A stretch of 64,000 nucleotides of DNA. It comes from Luteococcus sp052116585. Lineage in GTDB: Bacteria; Actinomycetota; Actinomycetes; Propionibacteriales; Propionibacteriaceae. Position numbers and translations under genes: made by a program. Below, piece by piece: positions 33,925-41,899 of the stretch. Where the stretch lies: contig NZ_JBQKKT010000013.1 in NCBI RefSeq assembly GCF_052116585.1, positions 1-64,000 of the forward strand, read 5' to 3'. The notes below the pieces were generated by a model, which had not been told where the DNA came from, did not search any database, and was given only the letters and a program-made list of their open reading frames with translations. Position 1 is the first letter of the stretch. Every line of letters starts with the position of its first letter.

Positions 33925-35163
33925 ATGCGCTGGTTCGAGCACGCCATCTGGTGGCAGGTCTACCCACTCGGTTTCACGGGTGCTCCGGTGCGGCCGGTAT
34001 CCGACGGGGAACGTCTGCTCACCCATCGTTTGGGGCATCTGCACAACTGGCTCGACCATGCCCAGCAGCTCGGCACCAACGGTCTACTGCTGGGGCCCGT
34101 GTTCACGTCCTCCACCCATGGGTACGACACCCTGGACCACTACACAGTCGATCCACGACTGGGGGAAGACTCCGACTTCGACGCCCTCGTTGCGGCCTGC
34201 CGCGAACGCGGGATCGTGGTGCTGCTGGACGGCGTCTTCAACCACGTAGGCGACCAGCACCCCCTCTACCGTGCCGCGCTGGAGAAGGGGCCCGACTCGG
34301 AGGAGGCCAAGCTCTTCCGCATCGACTGGAGTCAGAACCCGCCGCGGGCCGCCGTCTTCGAGGGCCACGGCTCGCTGGTGGCGCTGAACCATGACGAGCC
34401 CGCCACGGCCGCGCTGGTGGCCGACGTGATGCGGCACTGGCTGCGTCGGGGCATCCACGGCTGGCGACTTGATGCCGCATACGCGATCAAGCCCGAGTTC
34501 TGGCGCGCCGTGCTGGCCCAAGTGCGGCCGGACTTCCCCGAGGCCTGGTTCGTCGGCGAGATGATCCACGGCGACTATGCCGACTATGTGCAGCGCTCCG
34601 GTCTGGATTCGATCACCCAGTACGAACTCTGGAAGTCGATCTGGAGCTCGTTGAAGGACCAGAACTTCTTCGAGCTGGACTGGACGCTGCAGCGTCACAA
34701 CGGCTGGCTTGAGCACTTCGTCCCCCAGACCTTCGTCGGCAACCACGACGTGACCCGGATCGCCACGCTGGTGGGGCAGGAGAGGCTCGCGGCCGCGCTC
34801 ACCGTCCTGTTCACGGTTGGCGGCATCCCCAGCGTCTACTACGGCGACGAGCGCGGCTACACCGGCACCAAGTACGACCGGCTGGGCGGCGACGATGAGG
34901 TGCGGCCCATCTTCCCGTCGACACCGGACGAGCTGTCGCCACTCGGCGACGCGGTGCAGCGACTGCACCAGGACCTGATCGGCCTGCGCCGTCGCAATCC
35001 GTGGCTGGTGCACGCGCGCACCGAGAAGCTCGAACTGCGCAATGAGTTCTACCGCTACCGGGTGAACGGCCCCAGCGGGGAGCAGCTCCTGGTGCAGCTC
35101 GACCTGCCCGCCGGGCGAGTCAGGATCGAGGACGGTCAGGGCCAGCCGCTGCTCGAGGTCTGA
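33925..35163 (+). CDS. GH13 alpha-amylase-family hydrolase
   Basis: A 412-aa (beta/alpha)8 glycoside hydrolase with no signal peptide, so cytosolic. The four family regions are seen: DGVFNH (102-107), GWRLDAAY (nucleophile D183), the acid/base region FVGEMI (E212) and FVGNHD (H274, D275). The chain is short and has a minimal C-terminal beta-domain, as in small maltodextrin- or sucrose-hydrolase-like GH13 members. It could break down imported maltodextrins or internal alpha-glucan. The next gene starts 3 bases after its stop. Confidence 0.88.
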   Translation: MRWFEHAIWWQVYPLGFTGAPVRPVSDGERLLTHRLGHLHNWLDHAQQLGTNGLLLGPVFTSSTHGYDTLDHYTVDPRLGEDSDFDALVAACRERGIVVLLDGVFNHVGDQHPLYRAALEKGPDSEEAKLFRIDWSQNPPRAAVFEGHGSLVALNHDEPATAALVADVMRHWLRRGIHGWRLDAAYAIKPEFWRAVLAQVRPDFPEAWFVGEMIHGDYADYVQRSGLDSITQYELWKSIWSSLKDQNFFELDWTLQRHNGWLEHFVPQTFVGNHDVTRIATLVGQERLAAALTVLFTVGGIPSVYYGDERGYTGTKYDRLGGDDEVRPIFPSTPDELSPLGDAVQRLHQDLIGLRRRNPWLVHARTEKLELRNEFYRYRVNGPSGEQLLVQLDLPAGRVRIEDGQGQPLLEV

Positions 35164-35166
35164 CCG

Positions 35167-35748
35167 ATGGACGGGGCGAGTGGATTCTGGCAGGCGGTCT
35201 GGTGGCAGCTCGGGATCGGGTGGCCCGGGGTCTTCTCCGTCGTCGTCTCGTCGACCGTGCTCTACGTGTGCTTCGCGCTGGTGGTGCACCTGTCCGGCCC
35301 CAAGCTGACGGCCCGTCCCAGCGTGCTCAGCTTCTCCGTCATGGCCCTGCTCGGTGCGCTGTGTGCCCGAGGGATGTTGGGCAATTCGCCCACGCTGGCC
35401 GGGTCACTGCTGGCCGTCGCCGTCCTGCTGGTGCTGGAGGCCCTGTTGGGTCGGGTTCGGTGGGCAGCCCGTCGCGCCAAGGCCGACGGTGGAAAGGGCC
35501 ACCGGGCCGTCGTCGTGATGGTGGACGGCATCTTCTGCAGCGACGTCCTGCACGACCGTCGCCTGACCGAGGCCCAGCTGCTCGCCCGGCTGAGGATGGA
35601 GGGGCTGCTGAGCCGTCGCGACGCCGCCCTGGTGATCCTGGAGCGTCGCGGCGGGCTCACCGTGGTCAAGCGCGGGCAGCGGATCGAGCGCGCCCTGCTC
35701 CACGGAGTACGGGGCGCCGACCGGATCCCGGAGGACCTGGTGCTCTAG
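35167..35748 (+). CDS. DUF421/YetF-like membrane protein
   Basis: A 193-aa protein with three hydrophobic segments (about residues 17-40, 50-70 and 73-95) followed by a cytosolic domain. MVDGIFCSDVLHDRRLTEAQLL...LRMEGL...ALVILERRGGLTVVKRG matches the DUF421 domain of Bacillus YetF/YkjA-like proteins, whose role is unknown apart from a link to stress and spore phenotypes. It is probably co-transcribed with the GH13 gene 3 bases upstream; the functional link is not evident. The palindromic GCGTGGG repeat cluster starts right after its stop. Confidence 0.82.
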   Translation: MDGASGFWQAVWWQLGIGWPGVFSVVVSSTVLYVCFALVVHLSGPKLTARPSVLSFSVMALLGALCARGMLGNSPTLAGSLLAVAVLLVLEALLGRVRWAARRAKADGGKGHRAVVVMVDGIFCSDVLHDRRLTEAQLLARLRMEGLLSRRDAALVILERRGGLTVVKRGQRIERALLHGVRGADRIPEDLVL

Positions 35749-35751
35749 CTC

Positions 35752-36009
35752 CGCGTGGGATTCATGCCCACACGGCATCCCGCGTGGGTTTCAGCAGTCT
35801 GCGTGGGTTCCAGTGCCCCCATTCCAGCCCCGCGTGGGTTCCAACTTCCCGCGTGCGGTGTACCCGTCGCGGGGTGATCAATCCCACGCGAACGCGCGCC
35901 GCGTGGGTTTCAGCAGCCTGCGTGGGTTCCAGTGCCCCCATTCCAGCCCCGCGTGGGTTTCAACTTCGCGCGTGCGGTGTACCCGTTGCGGGGTGACCAA
36001 ACCCACGCG
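35752..36009. repeat. GCGTGGG palindromic repeat cluster, locus 1 (two 119-bp units)
   Basis: Seven direct GCGTGGG elements start at 35753, 35782, 35801, 35832, 35901, 35920 and 35951; two inverted CCCACGC elements start at 35883 and 36002. From 35782 on the pattern repeats with an exact 119-bp period and few differences. In each unit the last direct copy and the inverted copy bracket a 60-base segment whose ends pair (GCGTGGGTTTCAAC...AAACCCACGC). It fills most of the 376-base gap before wbpI. The same element recurs at 45717-45945. No coding frame or transposase is present. Confidence 0.88.
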
Positions 36010-36124
36010 GGGACTGGCAGCGCGCGACTGGCCCCCGGGTTGGGCCGCTCCGAGCGGCGTCGACGGGATGTTCGTTGGGGCGCACTAGAGTTGGTCCCGC
36101 CGTCCACCCAGAAGGAGACCCAGA

Positions 36125-37219
36125 ATGCGCGTCGTGAGCATCGTCGGTGCCCGCCCCCAGTTCGTGAAGCTGGCGCCCGTGGCCAAGGCCCTTGCCGCCG
36201 CGGGGATCGACCACAAGATCGTGCACACCGGGCAGCACTACGACGTGAACATGTCGGACTCCTTCTTCGTGGACCTCGGCATCCCGAATCCCGACGTGCA
36301 CCTGGGGGTCGGCTCCGGCAGCCACGGAGTGCAGACCGGATCGATGCTGGCGCAGATGGACGCCGCCTTCACCGAGCTGCAGCCCGACTGGGTGCTGGTC
36401 TACGGCGACACCAACTCGACGATCGCAGGCATTCTCGCCGCGGTGAAGATGCACATCCCGACGGCCCACCTGGAGGCCGGGCTGCGCTCCTTCAACCGCC
36501 GCATGCCGGAGGAGCACAACCGCGTGATGACGGACCACGCGGCCGACATCTGCCTGGCCCCCACCCAGGTGGCCGTCCAGCACCTCACCGACGAGGGGCT
36601 CAAGGACCGCGCCGTTCTGGTGGGCGACGTGATGGTGGACGTGTGCTTCCAGGTGCGCGACGCCGTCAAGGACCGTCCCCTGGCCATCGCGGGCATCGAG
36701 GACGGCGACCAGTTCATCCTGGCCACCATCCACCGCGCCGACAACACCGACGACCCGGCCCGCCTGAAGACCATCCTGGAGACCCTCGCGGCGCTCCCTG
36801 TGAAGACCATCCTGCCGGTGCACCCGCGGCTGCGCGCCAAAGCCGCCGAGTTCGGGCTGGACATCGAGGCCGGCAACCTGGTGGCCGTCGACCCGCTGGC
36901 CTACCCGGACATGGTCAATGCCGTCGTGCGTTCCGTCGGCGTGGTGACCGACTCGGGCGGCCTGCAGAAGGAGGCCTACCTGCTGGGCGCTCCGTGCACC
37001 ACGCTGCGCACCGAGACCGAGTGGGTCGAGACCCTGGCCGATGGCTGGAACATCCTGGACCCCGACCTCACCCAGGTGGCCCAGGTGGCCGTGCGTCCCC
37101 GCCCCAGCGCTGAGCGTGGCACCCCGTACGGCACTGGGCACGCCGCTGAGGAGGTCGCCAAGGCACTCCAGGCCTACAGCGTCGACGCAGCCGGGAACCT
37201 GGTCGGCCCCTCCGCGTGA
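36125..37219 (+). CDS. wbpI: UDP-GlcNAc 2-epimerase family, WbpI-like
   Basis: A 364-aa cytosolic epimerase. SIVGARPQFVKLAPV opens it; VHTGQHYD, VYGDTNST, HLEAGLRSFNRRMPEEHNR and the late SGGLQKEAYLLG are the WecB/MnaA family marks. With WbpA, B, E and D types in the locus it would most simply act as WbpI, turning UDP-GlcNAc3NAcA into UDP-ManNAc3NAcA; the alternative is WecB making UDP-ManNAc. AGAAGGAGA precedes the ATG at 36125. Its stop overlaps the following glycosyltransferase start (GTGA), implying that the transferase uses its product or works in the same pathway. Confidence 0.88.
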   Translation: MRVVSIVGARPQFVKLAPVAKALAAAGIDHKIVHTGQHYDVNMSDSFFVDLGIPNPDVHLGVGSGSHGVQTGSMLAQMDAAFTELQPDWVLVYGDTNSTIAGILAAVKMHIPTAHLEAGLRSFNRRMPEEHNRVMTDHAADICLAPTQVAVQHLTDEGLKDRAVLVGDVMVDVCFQVRDAVKDRPLAIAGIEDGDQFILATIHRADNTDDPARLKTILETLAALPVKTILPVHPRLRAKAAEFGLDIEAGNLVAVDPLAYPDMVNAVVRSVGVVTDSGGLQKEAYLLGAPCTTLRTETEWVETLADGWNILDPDLTQVAQVAVRPRPSAERGTPYGTGHAAEEVAKALQAYSVDAAGNLVGPSA

Positions 37220-38346
37220 GCGCGACCACGACTTCCGTCCGGGGGCGCATCGCGCACCTGAGCACCGTCCACCAGTCCTGGGACAACAGGATCCTGAACA
37301 AGGAGTGCCGGGCCCTGTCCGAGGCAGGCTTTGACGTGCACCTGGTGATCCAGGCCGACGAGGACCGGATCACGCACGGAGTGCAGGTGCATGCAATCAA
37401 GCCACGTGGCCGGGCGACACGACTGCTGGCCTCGCAGCTGGAGGCCTGGCGGATGCTCGACCGGATTCGGCCCGAACTGCTGCACTTCCACGATCCCGAG
37501 CTGATCCCGATGGCCATCGCGTACGGTCGTCGCCGTGGCATCCCCGTCGTCTATGACGCCCATGAGGACCTGGTGAAGCAGATTGCGACCAAGCCCTACC
37601 TGCGGGGGATCAAGGGACACCTGGCCAGGGCGGCTGCCCGACGGCTGGTGGCCCGGGCCGATGCCCAGTGCGATGCCGTCGTCACCGTCATCGACGAGAT
37701 CGCAGCCGGTTTCCGGACGAGCCTCGACGGCCGTCAACGACCCGTGGTGGTGGCGCACAACCTTCCGTGGCTCGCCGACTTCCCCGCCTCACGTCCCCAG
37801 GCTGCGGACCGGGTGGCCGTGTACACCGGCGATGTCAGTCTGGAGCGCGGGCTGGAGCGAATGCTGGCAGCGGTCCGGGACGACGATGCACGGCTGGTGG
37901 TGGCCGGGCGGTGCTTGGTGGACGATGCCCGGCTGGCCGAGCACCCGCGTCTGGACTACCGCGGGCTGGTACCGCCAGCGGACCTGCCGGGGATCATCGC
38001 CGAGGGGCGGGTGGGGCTCGTGCTACTGAGCCGCCTGCCGAACTACGAGCACTCCCTGCCCACCAAGGTCTTTGAATACATGGCCTGCGGGGTCCCCTTC
38101 CTGGCCAGCGATTTTGCCTACTGGCGGGAGCTCTTCGGCGGGCTGGAGGCGGGCGTCTTCGTCGACGCGGATGACCCCGTCGCGGTCCGGCGCGAACTCA
38201 AGGCCCTGCTGGACGATCCACAGCGCTGCGCTCGGCTGGGTGCCAATGGTCGGCGCGCCGTCGAGGAGCGCTTCTGCTTCGAGAACGAGCAGGCCGTTCT
38301 GGTGGACCTGATGGAGCACCTGCTGGATCGCGGCCGCCTGCCCTGA
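37216..38346 (+). CDS. Glycosyltransferase (GT4-like) B
   Basis: A 376-aa cytosolic GT-B transferase, paralogue of the protein at 31746 with about ten extra N-terminal residues. Motifs: HLSTVHQSWDNRILNKE, FHDPELIPMAIAYG, YDAHEDLVKQI, VYTGDVSLERGLERML and SLPTKVFEYMACGVP. GTG at 37216 overlaps the epimerase stop. Coupling to the epimerase makes it the best candidate in the window for transferring the diacetamido-uronic acid. It converges on the sugar-phosphate transferase gene 7 bases away. Confidence 0.87.
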   Translation: MSATTTSVRGRIAHLSTVHQSWDNRILNKECRALSEAGFDVHLVIQADEDRITHGVQVHAIKPRGRATRLLASQLEAWRMLDRIRPELLHFHDPELIPMAIAYGRRRGIPVVYDAHEDLVKQIATKPYLRGIKGHLARAAARRLVARADAQCDAVVTVIDEIAAGFRTSLDGRQRPVVVAHNLPWLADFPASRPQAADRVAVYTGDVSLERGLERMLAAVRDDDARLVVAGRCLVDDARLAEHPRLDYRGLVPPADLPGIIAEGRVGLVLLSRLPNYEHSLPTKVFEYMACGVPFLASDFAYWRELFGGLEAGVFVDADDPVAVRRELKALLDDPQRCARLGANGRRAVEERFCFENEQAVLVDLMEHLLDRGRLP

Positions 38347-38353
38347 GCACGCC

Positions 38354-39736
38354 TCAGTGCAGGACGACAGTGCCCTCCGGGAGCACGATCTCGGGGCTGC
38401 CCTCCTCTTCGGCGCCTTGGCTGGAGACCTTGTCAAAGAGGATCTTGATGGTCTGCAGGCCAATCTTGAGATCGAGCATGGGGCTGTAGGTCTTGATGTA
38501 GAGCAGATCGAAGTTCAACTTGGCCTGGAAGTCGCTGGCGTACTTGCCGTAGACCTGTGCATAGCCCGTGACGCCGGCGCGCACATTGTGGCGCAGCGGG
38601 TAGTGGGGATTGATCTCGGTGAACTGCTTCACGAAGAAGGGGCGCTCCGGGCGGGGGCCGATCAGGCTCATGTCCCCGCGCAGCACATTGATCAGCTGGG
38701 GCAGCTCGTCGATGCGCATGCTGCGCAGGTACTTGCCCAGCGGGGTGACACGCGCGTCGTTGCTGGTGGCCAGCGTCGGGCCGGACTTGGCCTCGGCATT
38801 GGCGGCCATCGAACGGAACTTGAGGATCTCGAACTCTCGGTTGCCCTGGGTGACACGAACCTGCTTGTAGAAGACCGGGCCGGGGGAGGTCAGTTTCACC
38901 AGGAGCGCGGTCACCAGCATGATCGGGCTCACCAGCACCAGGCCCACCAGTGCGATGAGGAAGTCTCCAGCTCGCTTGAGCAGGTCGTACTCGCCGGGGA
39001 TCTTGAAGGGGCTCACGAGCACGATCGACTCGTCCTCGATACTCATGATGTTGGGGTTGATCATCAGCAGCCGCTGGAAGTCAGCGGTGAGGAAGATCTC
39101 CTTCTCCTTCTCCAACAGGTAGTCGTAGACCTGGCGACGGGTGGCGTCGTCGATCTGGTCGCTGACGTGCACCGAGTCGTAGTCGTCCAGATACGCGCGC
39201 AGATGTTCGACGTAGTGGCCGTCCACCACATGGGTGAGCTGGTGACGAGGGCTGCGGTTGGAGAGGAAATTGCGCACCGCGCGTGATTCCTGGCCGGGGA
39301 CGGTCAGACACATCACGCGGTTGTCACCGCGAACCCGGCGATAGACGCCGTAGACGATGATCCGTACCACTGCCAGCGCCACGGTGCTGAGCACCAGATT
39401 GATCAGGATCACGCCGCGGGGGAAGGCGAACCAGCTCCCGGCGAAGGTGGCGGCCGCAATGATGCCGGTGACGATGATCTGGTCGATCAACGTGATGATG
39501 GCCAGGTCCAGGCGGGTCTTGTTGTAGAGGACGTAGACGCCCGAGAAGACGCTGACGATGACGAAACCCACCAGCGCGTAGCCAAAGGTGGACGTCACTG
39601 CCGAGAGGTTGCGCTGCGGCATGTGGCCGCCGAAACGCAGCCAGACGGAGAGGAACAGACAGACCGAGAAGACGGCCATGTCCGTCAGCACCATCAGCAG
39701 CTTCTCTGCCTTGGCGAAATTGTCCTTGCGGGCCAC
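38354..39736 (-). CDS. Initiating polyprenyl sugar-phosphate transferase
   Basis: A 460-aa membrane protein of the WbaP/CpsE class that starts glycan assembly by moving a sugar-1-phosphate onto undecaprenyl phosphate. Four hydrophobic segments (about residues 15-125) precede a soluble middle region, then a re-entrant helix (KRAGDFLIALVGLVLVSP) and the catalytic domain: FYKQVRVTQGNREFEILKFR, DELPQLINVLRGDMSLIGPR and VRAGVTGYAQVYGKY. GTG at 39736 is chosen because GGAAGGGA lies just upstream; in-frame ATGs further out lack this. CACTAGACTG upstream (the minus strand of 39802-39811) contains a -10-like TAGACT. Confidence 0.92.
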   Translation of the reverse strand: MARKDNFAKAEKLLMVLTDMAVFSVCLFLSVWLRFGGHMPQRNLSAVTSTFGYALVGFVIVSVFSGVYVLYNKTRLDLAIITLIDQIIVTGIIAAATFAGSWFAFPRGVILINLVLSTVALAVVRIIVYGVYRRVRGDNRVMCLTVPGQESRAVRNFLSNRSPRHQLTHVVDGHYVEHLRAYLDDYDSVHVSDQIDDATRRQVYDYLLEKEKEIFLTADFQRLLMINPNIMSIEDESIVLVSPFKIPGEYDLLKRAGDFLIALVGLVLVSPIMLVTALLVKLTSPGPVFYKQVRVTQGNREFEILKFRSMAANAEAKSGPTLATSNDARVTPLGKYLRSMRIDELPQLINVLRGDMSLIGPRPERPFFVKQFTEINPHYPLRHNVRAGVTGYAQVYGKYASDFQAKLNFDLLYIKTYSPMLDLKIGLQTIKILFDKVSSQGAEEEGSPEIVLPEGTVVLH

Positions 39737-39826
39737 GTGAGTCCCTTCCATGGTGTGAGTCGTGGAGCCGCCGGCATGTCTGGGCCCCACGGATCGCCCG
39801 CCAGTCTAGTGCCGCGTCCCAGCGAG

Positions 39827-39842
39827 CCCGGGAAATCCCGGG
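39827..39842 (-). terminator. Short hairpin after glycosyltransferase gene
   Basis: CCCGGGA and TCCCGGG form a 7-bp stem with an AA loop, 66 bases downstream of the minus-strand glycosyltransferase stop. It is weak and may be incidental. Confidence 0.4.
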
Positions 39843-39907
39843 TCCACGGGGATGCGAGGGTCTTCAGGGCTGACGCGGCCCACGTCCGCTGTGATCTTCG
39901 GCCGGCC

Positions 39908-41128
39908 TCAGTTCGCCCCGGTGCGGGCGGCGTACTGGGCAACGGCCCGGTCGAAGGCTGCCTCGAGCGCATCGGCGCTGGCCTGCAGGCTGAAGCGGGT
40001 GGTCATCAGCTCCCGGGCTCGGGCGTGCCAGCGGTCAAGCGTCGACTGGTCGGCGTCCCGAACGCAGCGGATGCCCTCCACCAGGTCATGGGGCTCCACG
40101 ACGGCCCCCACCTCGTCGTCGATGATCACCTTGCGCAGCGGCTGCTTGGCATTGGAGACCACAGCCAGGCCGGAGGCCATGTAGTCGTAGAGCTTGTTGG
40201 GGCTCATGCCCTTGTTGAAGACGCTCTGGGGGCTGACGGTGTGCAGGCCGACGTCGCCTGCCTTGAGCAGGGCCACCAGCTCGTTCTTGGGTACTTGGCC
40301 GTGGAAGCGGACATTGGTCAGCTTGCGGGCGGCCACCTCGTCGACGGCCCACTGCTTGCGCGATCCGGAGCCGATCAGCAGGAAGTCGACGTCGGGCAGC
40401 TGCTCCGCGGCGTCCAGGATCAGGTCCAGCCCGACGTAGTTGGAGTGGTTGCCGCTGAAGACGGCGGTGAATCGGGTCAGGCCCAGACGCTCGCGCACCT
40501 GCTCCTTGGTCTCGGGAACGTCGAACTCGTCCAGGTCGGCACCATTGCCGACGACGGTGAGCTTCGCGGGATCGATTCCCAGGCCGCGGAAGTGGTCTTC
40601 CCAGCCGTCGGTCACGACGATGATCTGTTCGGCGCGCTGGTAGAGGGTCCGCTCCAGGGCGACCAGGATCTTGTGGACCAGGCTGCCTTCCTTGAGGGAG
40701 CCTCCGCTGACCAGGCTCTCCGGCCACAGGTCGCGGACCTCCATCACGAAGGGCTTCTTGCGCACCGCCGCCAACGCGGCTCCGGCCACGGGAGCCAGCA
40801 GCTGGGGGGAGGAGGCGAAGATGAGGTCGCAGCGCTTTCCGAGACCGGTGGCGAAGGCTTCGACAGCGAAGACGCCCCAGCCCAGGATGCGCTTGGCGCC
40901 GTTGCCGGCGTAGGCCGGGACCGGAACCAGGTTGAAGCGGGGGTCCACGGAACTCATCAGCTCACCGGTCGTGTGGTGGCGGGAGCTGGAAATGATGCGG
41001 AAGTCGTAGCCGCGCAGCCGGCTCAACATGTCAAAGGTTCGAGTGATGCCACCGTATTCGCGGGGGAAGGCGTACTGGTTGATAGCCAGGACTCGTCGTG
41101 CTGCCGGGGTATTCGCGGGCTGGTTCAT
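39908..41128 (-). CDS. Glycosyltransferase (WbuB-like GT4)
   Basis: A 406-aa cytosolic GT-B transferase resembling the WbuB/FnlC-associated group that moves N-acetylated amino sugars. Seen: LAINQYAFPREYGGITRT, EVRDLWPESLVSGG, VVGNGADLDEF, FSGNHSNYVGLDLILDA and NKGMSPNKLYDYMASGL. ATG at 41128 follows GAAGGGACG; the upstream extension to 41218 lacks a ribosome site. A TAGACT -10-like box (minus strand, 41193-41198) fits about 65 bases upstream. It is in line with the sugar-phosphate transferase on the same strand, and the two may form an early-assembly pair. A PHO-box-like site lies 134 bases upstream of its start. Confidence 0.87.
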   Translation of the reverse strand: MNQPANTPAARRVLAINQYAFPREYGGITRTFDMLSRLRGYDFRIISSSRHHTTGELMSSVDPRFNLVPVPAYAGNGAKRILGWGVFAVEAFATGLGKRCDLIFASSPQLLAPVAGAALAAVRKKPFVMEVRDLWPESLVSGGSLKEGSLVHKILVALERTLYQRAEQIIVVTDGWEDHFRGLGIDPAKLTVVGNGADLDEFDVPETKEQVRERLGLTRFTAVFSGNHSNYVGLDLILDAAEQLPDVDFLLIGSGSRKQWAVDEVAARKLTNVRFHGQVPKNELVALLKAGDVGLHTVSPQSVFNKGMSPNKLYDYMASGLAVVSNAKQPLRKVIIDDEVGAVVEPHDLVEGIRCVRDADQSTLDRWHARARELMTTRFSLQASADALEAAFDRAVAQYAARTGAN

Positions 41129-41261
41129 CTGCGTCCCTTCTGACGTCGACGCCGTGCGGTCGGGGTGACCCGATGCGGGGGTCACCCAAAGCAGTCTAGT
41201 GGTGACAGACGTGTCCACCCAGAGATATATAAGACGGTTGACTAGGTCTTATGTCCAACTA

Positions 41262-41294
41262 TTTCAGCTGAATGCAAGCTGAAGGTCTGATGGT
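41262..41294 (+). promoter_or_regulatory. PHO-box-like phased repeats near glycosyltransferase
   Basis: Three 11-base units read TTTCAGCTGAA, TGCAAGCTGAA and GGTCTGATGGT. Aligned with the site at phoD (8165-8197), CTGAA, the following 5-base spacer, GCTGAAGGTC and the 11-base phasing all coincide. It lacks the GTTCA start in the second unit, so it is weaker than the phoD site. It could act on the minus-strand glycosyltransferase 134 bases away; the plus-strand gene is 605 bases away. Confidence 0.4.
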
Positions 41295-41398
41295 GGGCAT
41301 CTGGCCTCGAATCCCGTGACTAGGGTTTCGGTGTGGTCAAAAGGGCAATCGTCTGCCAGCTGTCTGAGTGTTGGCTGAAGCCGTTCGGCTTCAAGGCG

Positions 41399-41451
41399 GA
41401 AGGTGCGTCATCGTGGACAGGACAAGAAGGTGCGTCATCGTGGACAGGACA
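41399..41451. repeat. 27-bp tandem duplication
   Basis: GAAGGTGCGTCATCGTGGAC followed by AGGACA occurs at 41399 and 41426, an exact 27-bp period with a single difference at the junction base. Confidence 0.92.
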
Positions 41452-41899
41452 GATGGCCCGCCAGGTGCTCTGGGTGAACTGCCGTCGGGGGCGGCGCAGG
41501 CGGCGGGGCGGTTAGTCTTCTCCTGTGGGTGGAGCGCTGTCATCGACAGTCAAACCCCATCCGCACAGTTCGGACAGGAAGCTCGTTGGACAGCACAAGC
41601 CCTCGACGTCCCCGCCCAGTGTGGGCAGGTGTCGCCATCGCTCCCGGAGCGCGCGGCCGGCGGGGGTTCGAGTTGCATTCGATTGACTCCCCGAGCTGTC
41701 GACGGAATCGTTACCTTTTGTTGCAGGACAATGGTTTTGGCGTGTTGTCTCCTCAATGCGGCAGTCGCTTGGGAGATGCTAGTGGCATCGCCGTCGAGGG
41801 TGCGGGGGGGCAGTGTCCCCCATGGTGCGAAATTATTGAGTGTGTGAATGGTCTGGAGTGGGGGGACGCGCAGGAGCGCGCCCAGAACGGAGGGTGCCC

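Larger units (their letters stand above)
41129..41899. other. 771-base intergenic region, no gene seen
   Basis: Between the divergent glycosyltransferase and the YhgE/Pip gene I see no credible coding frame. It holds the -10-like TAGACT for the minus-strand gene (41193-41198), an A/T-rich stretch at 41219-41275 including GATATATAAG, the PHO-box-like repeats (41262-41294), a 27-bp tandem duplication (41399-41451) and a second less GC-rich patch at 41700-41760 that may hold the promoter of the large membrane-protein gene. Confidence 0.55.

Noticed and set aside
35782..36008. Riboswitch or T-box upstream of wbpI
   Set aside because: The region is a 119-bp tandem duplication of a palindromic element that also occurs far from any same-strand gene start (45.8 kb); it does not resemble a known riboswitch core.
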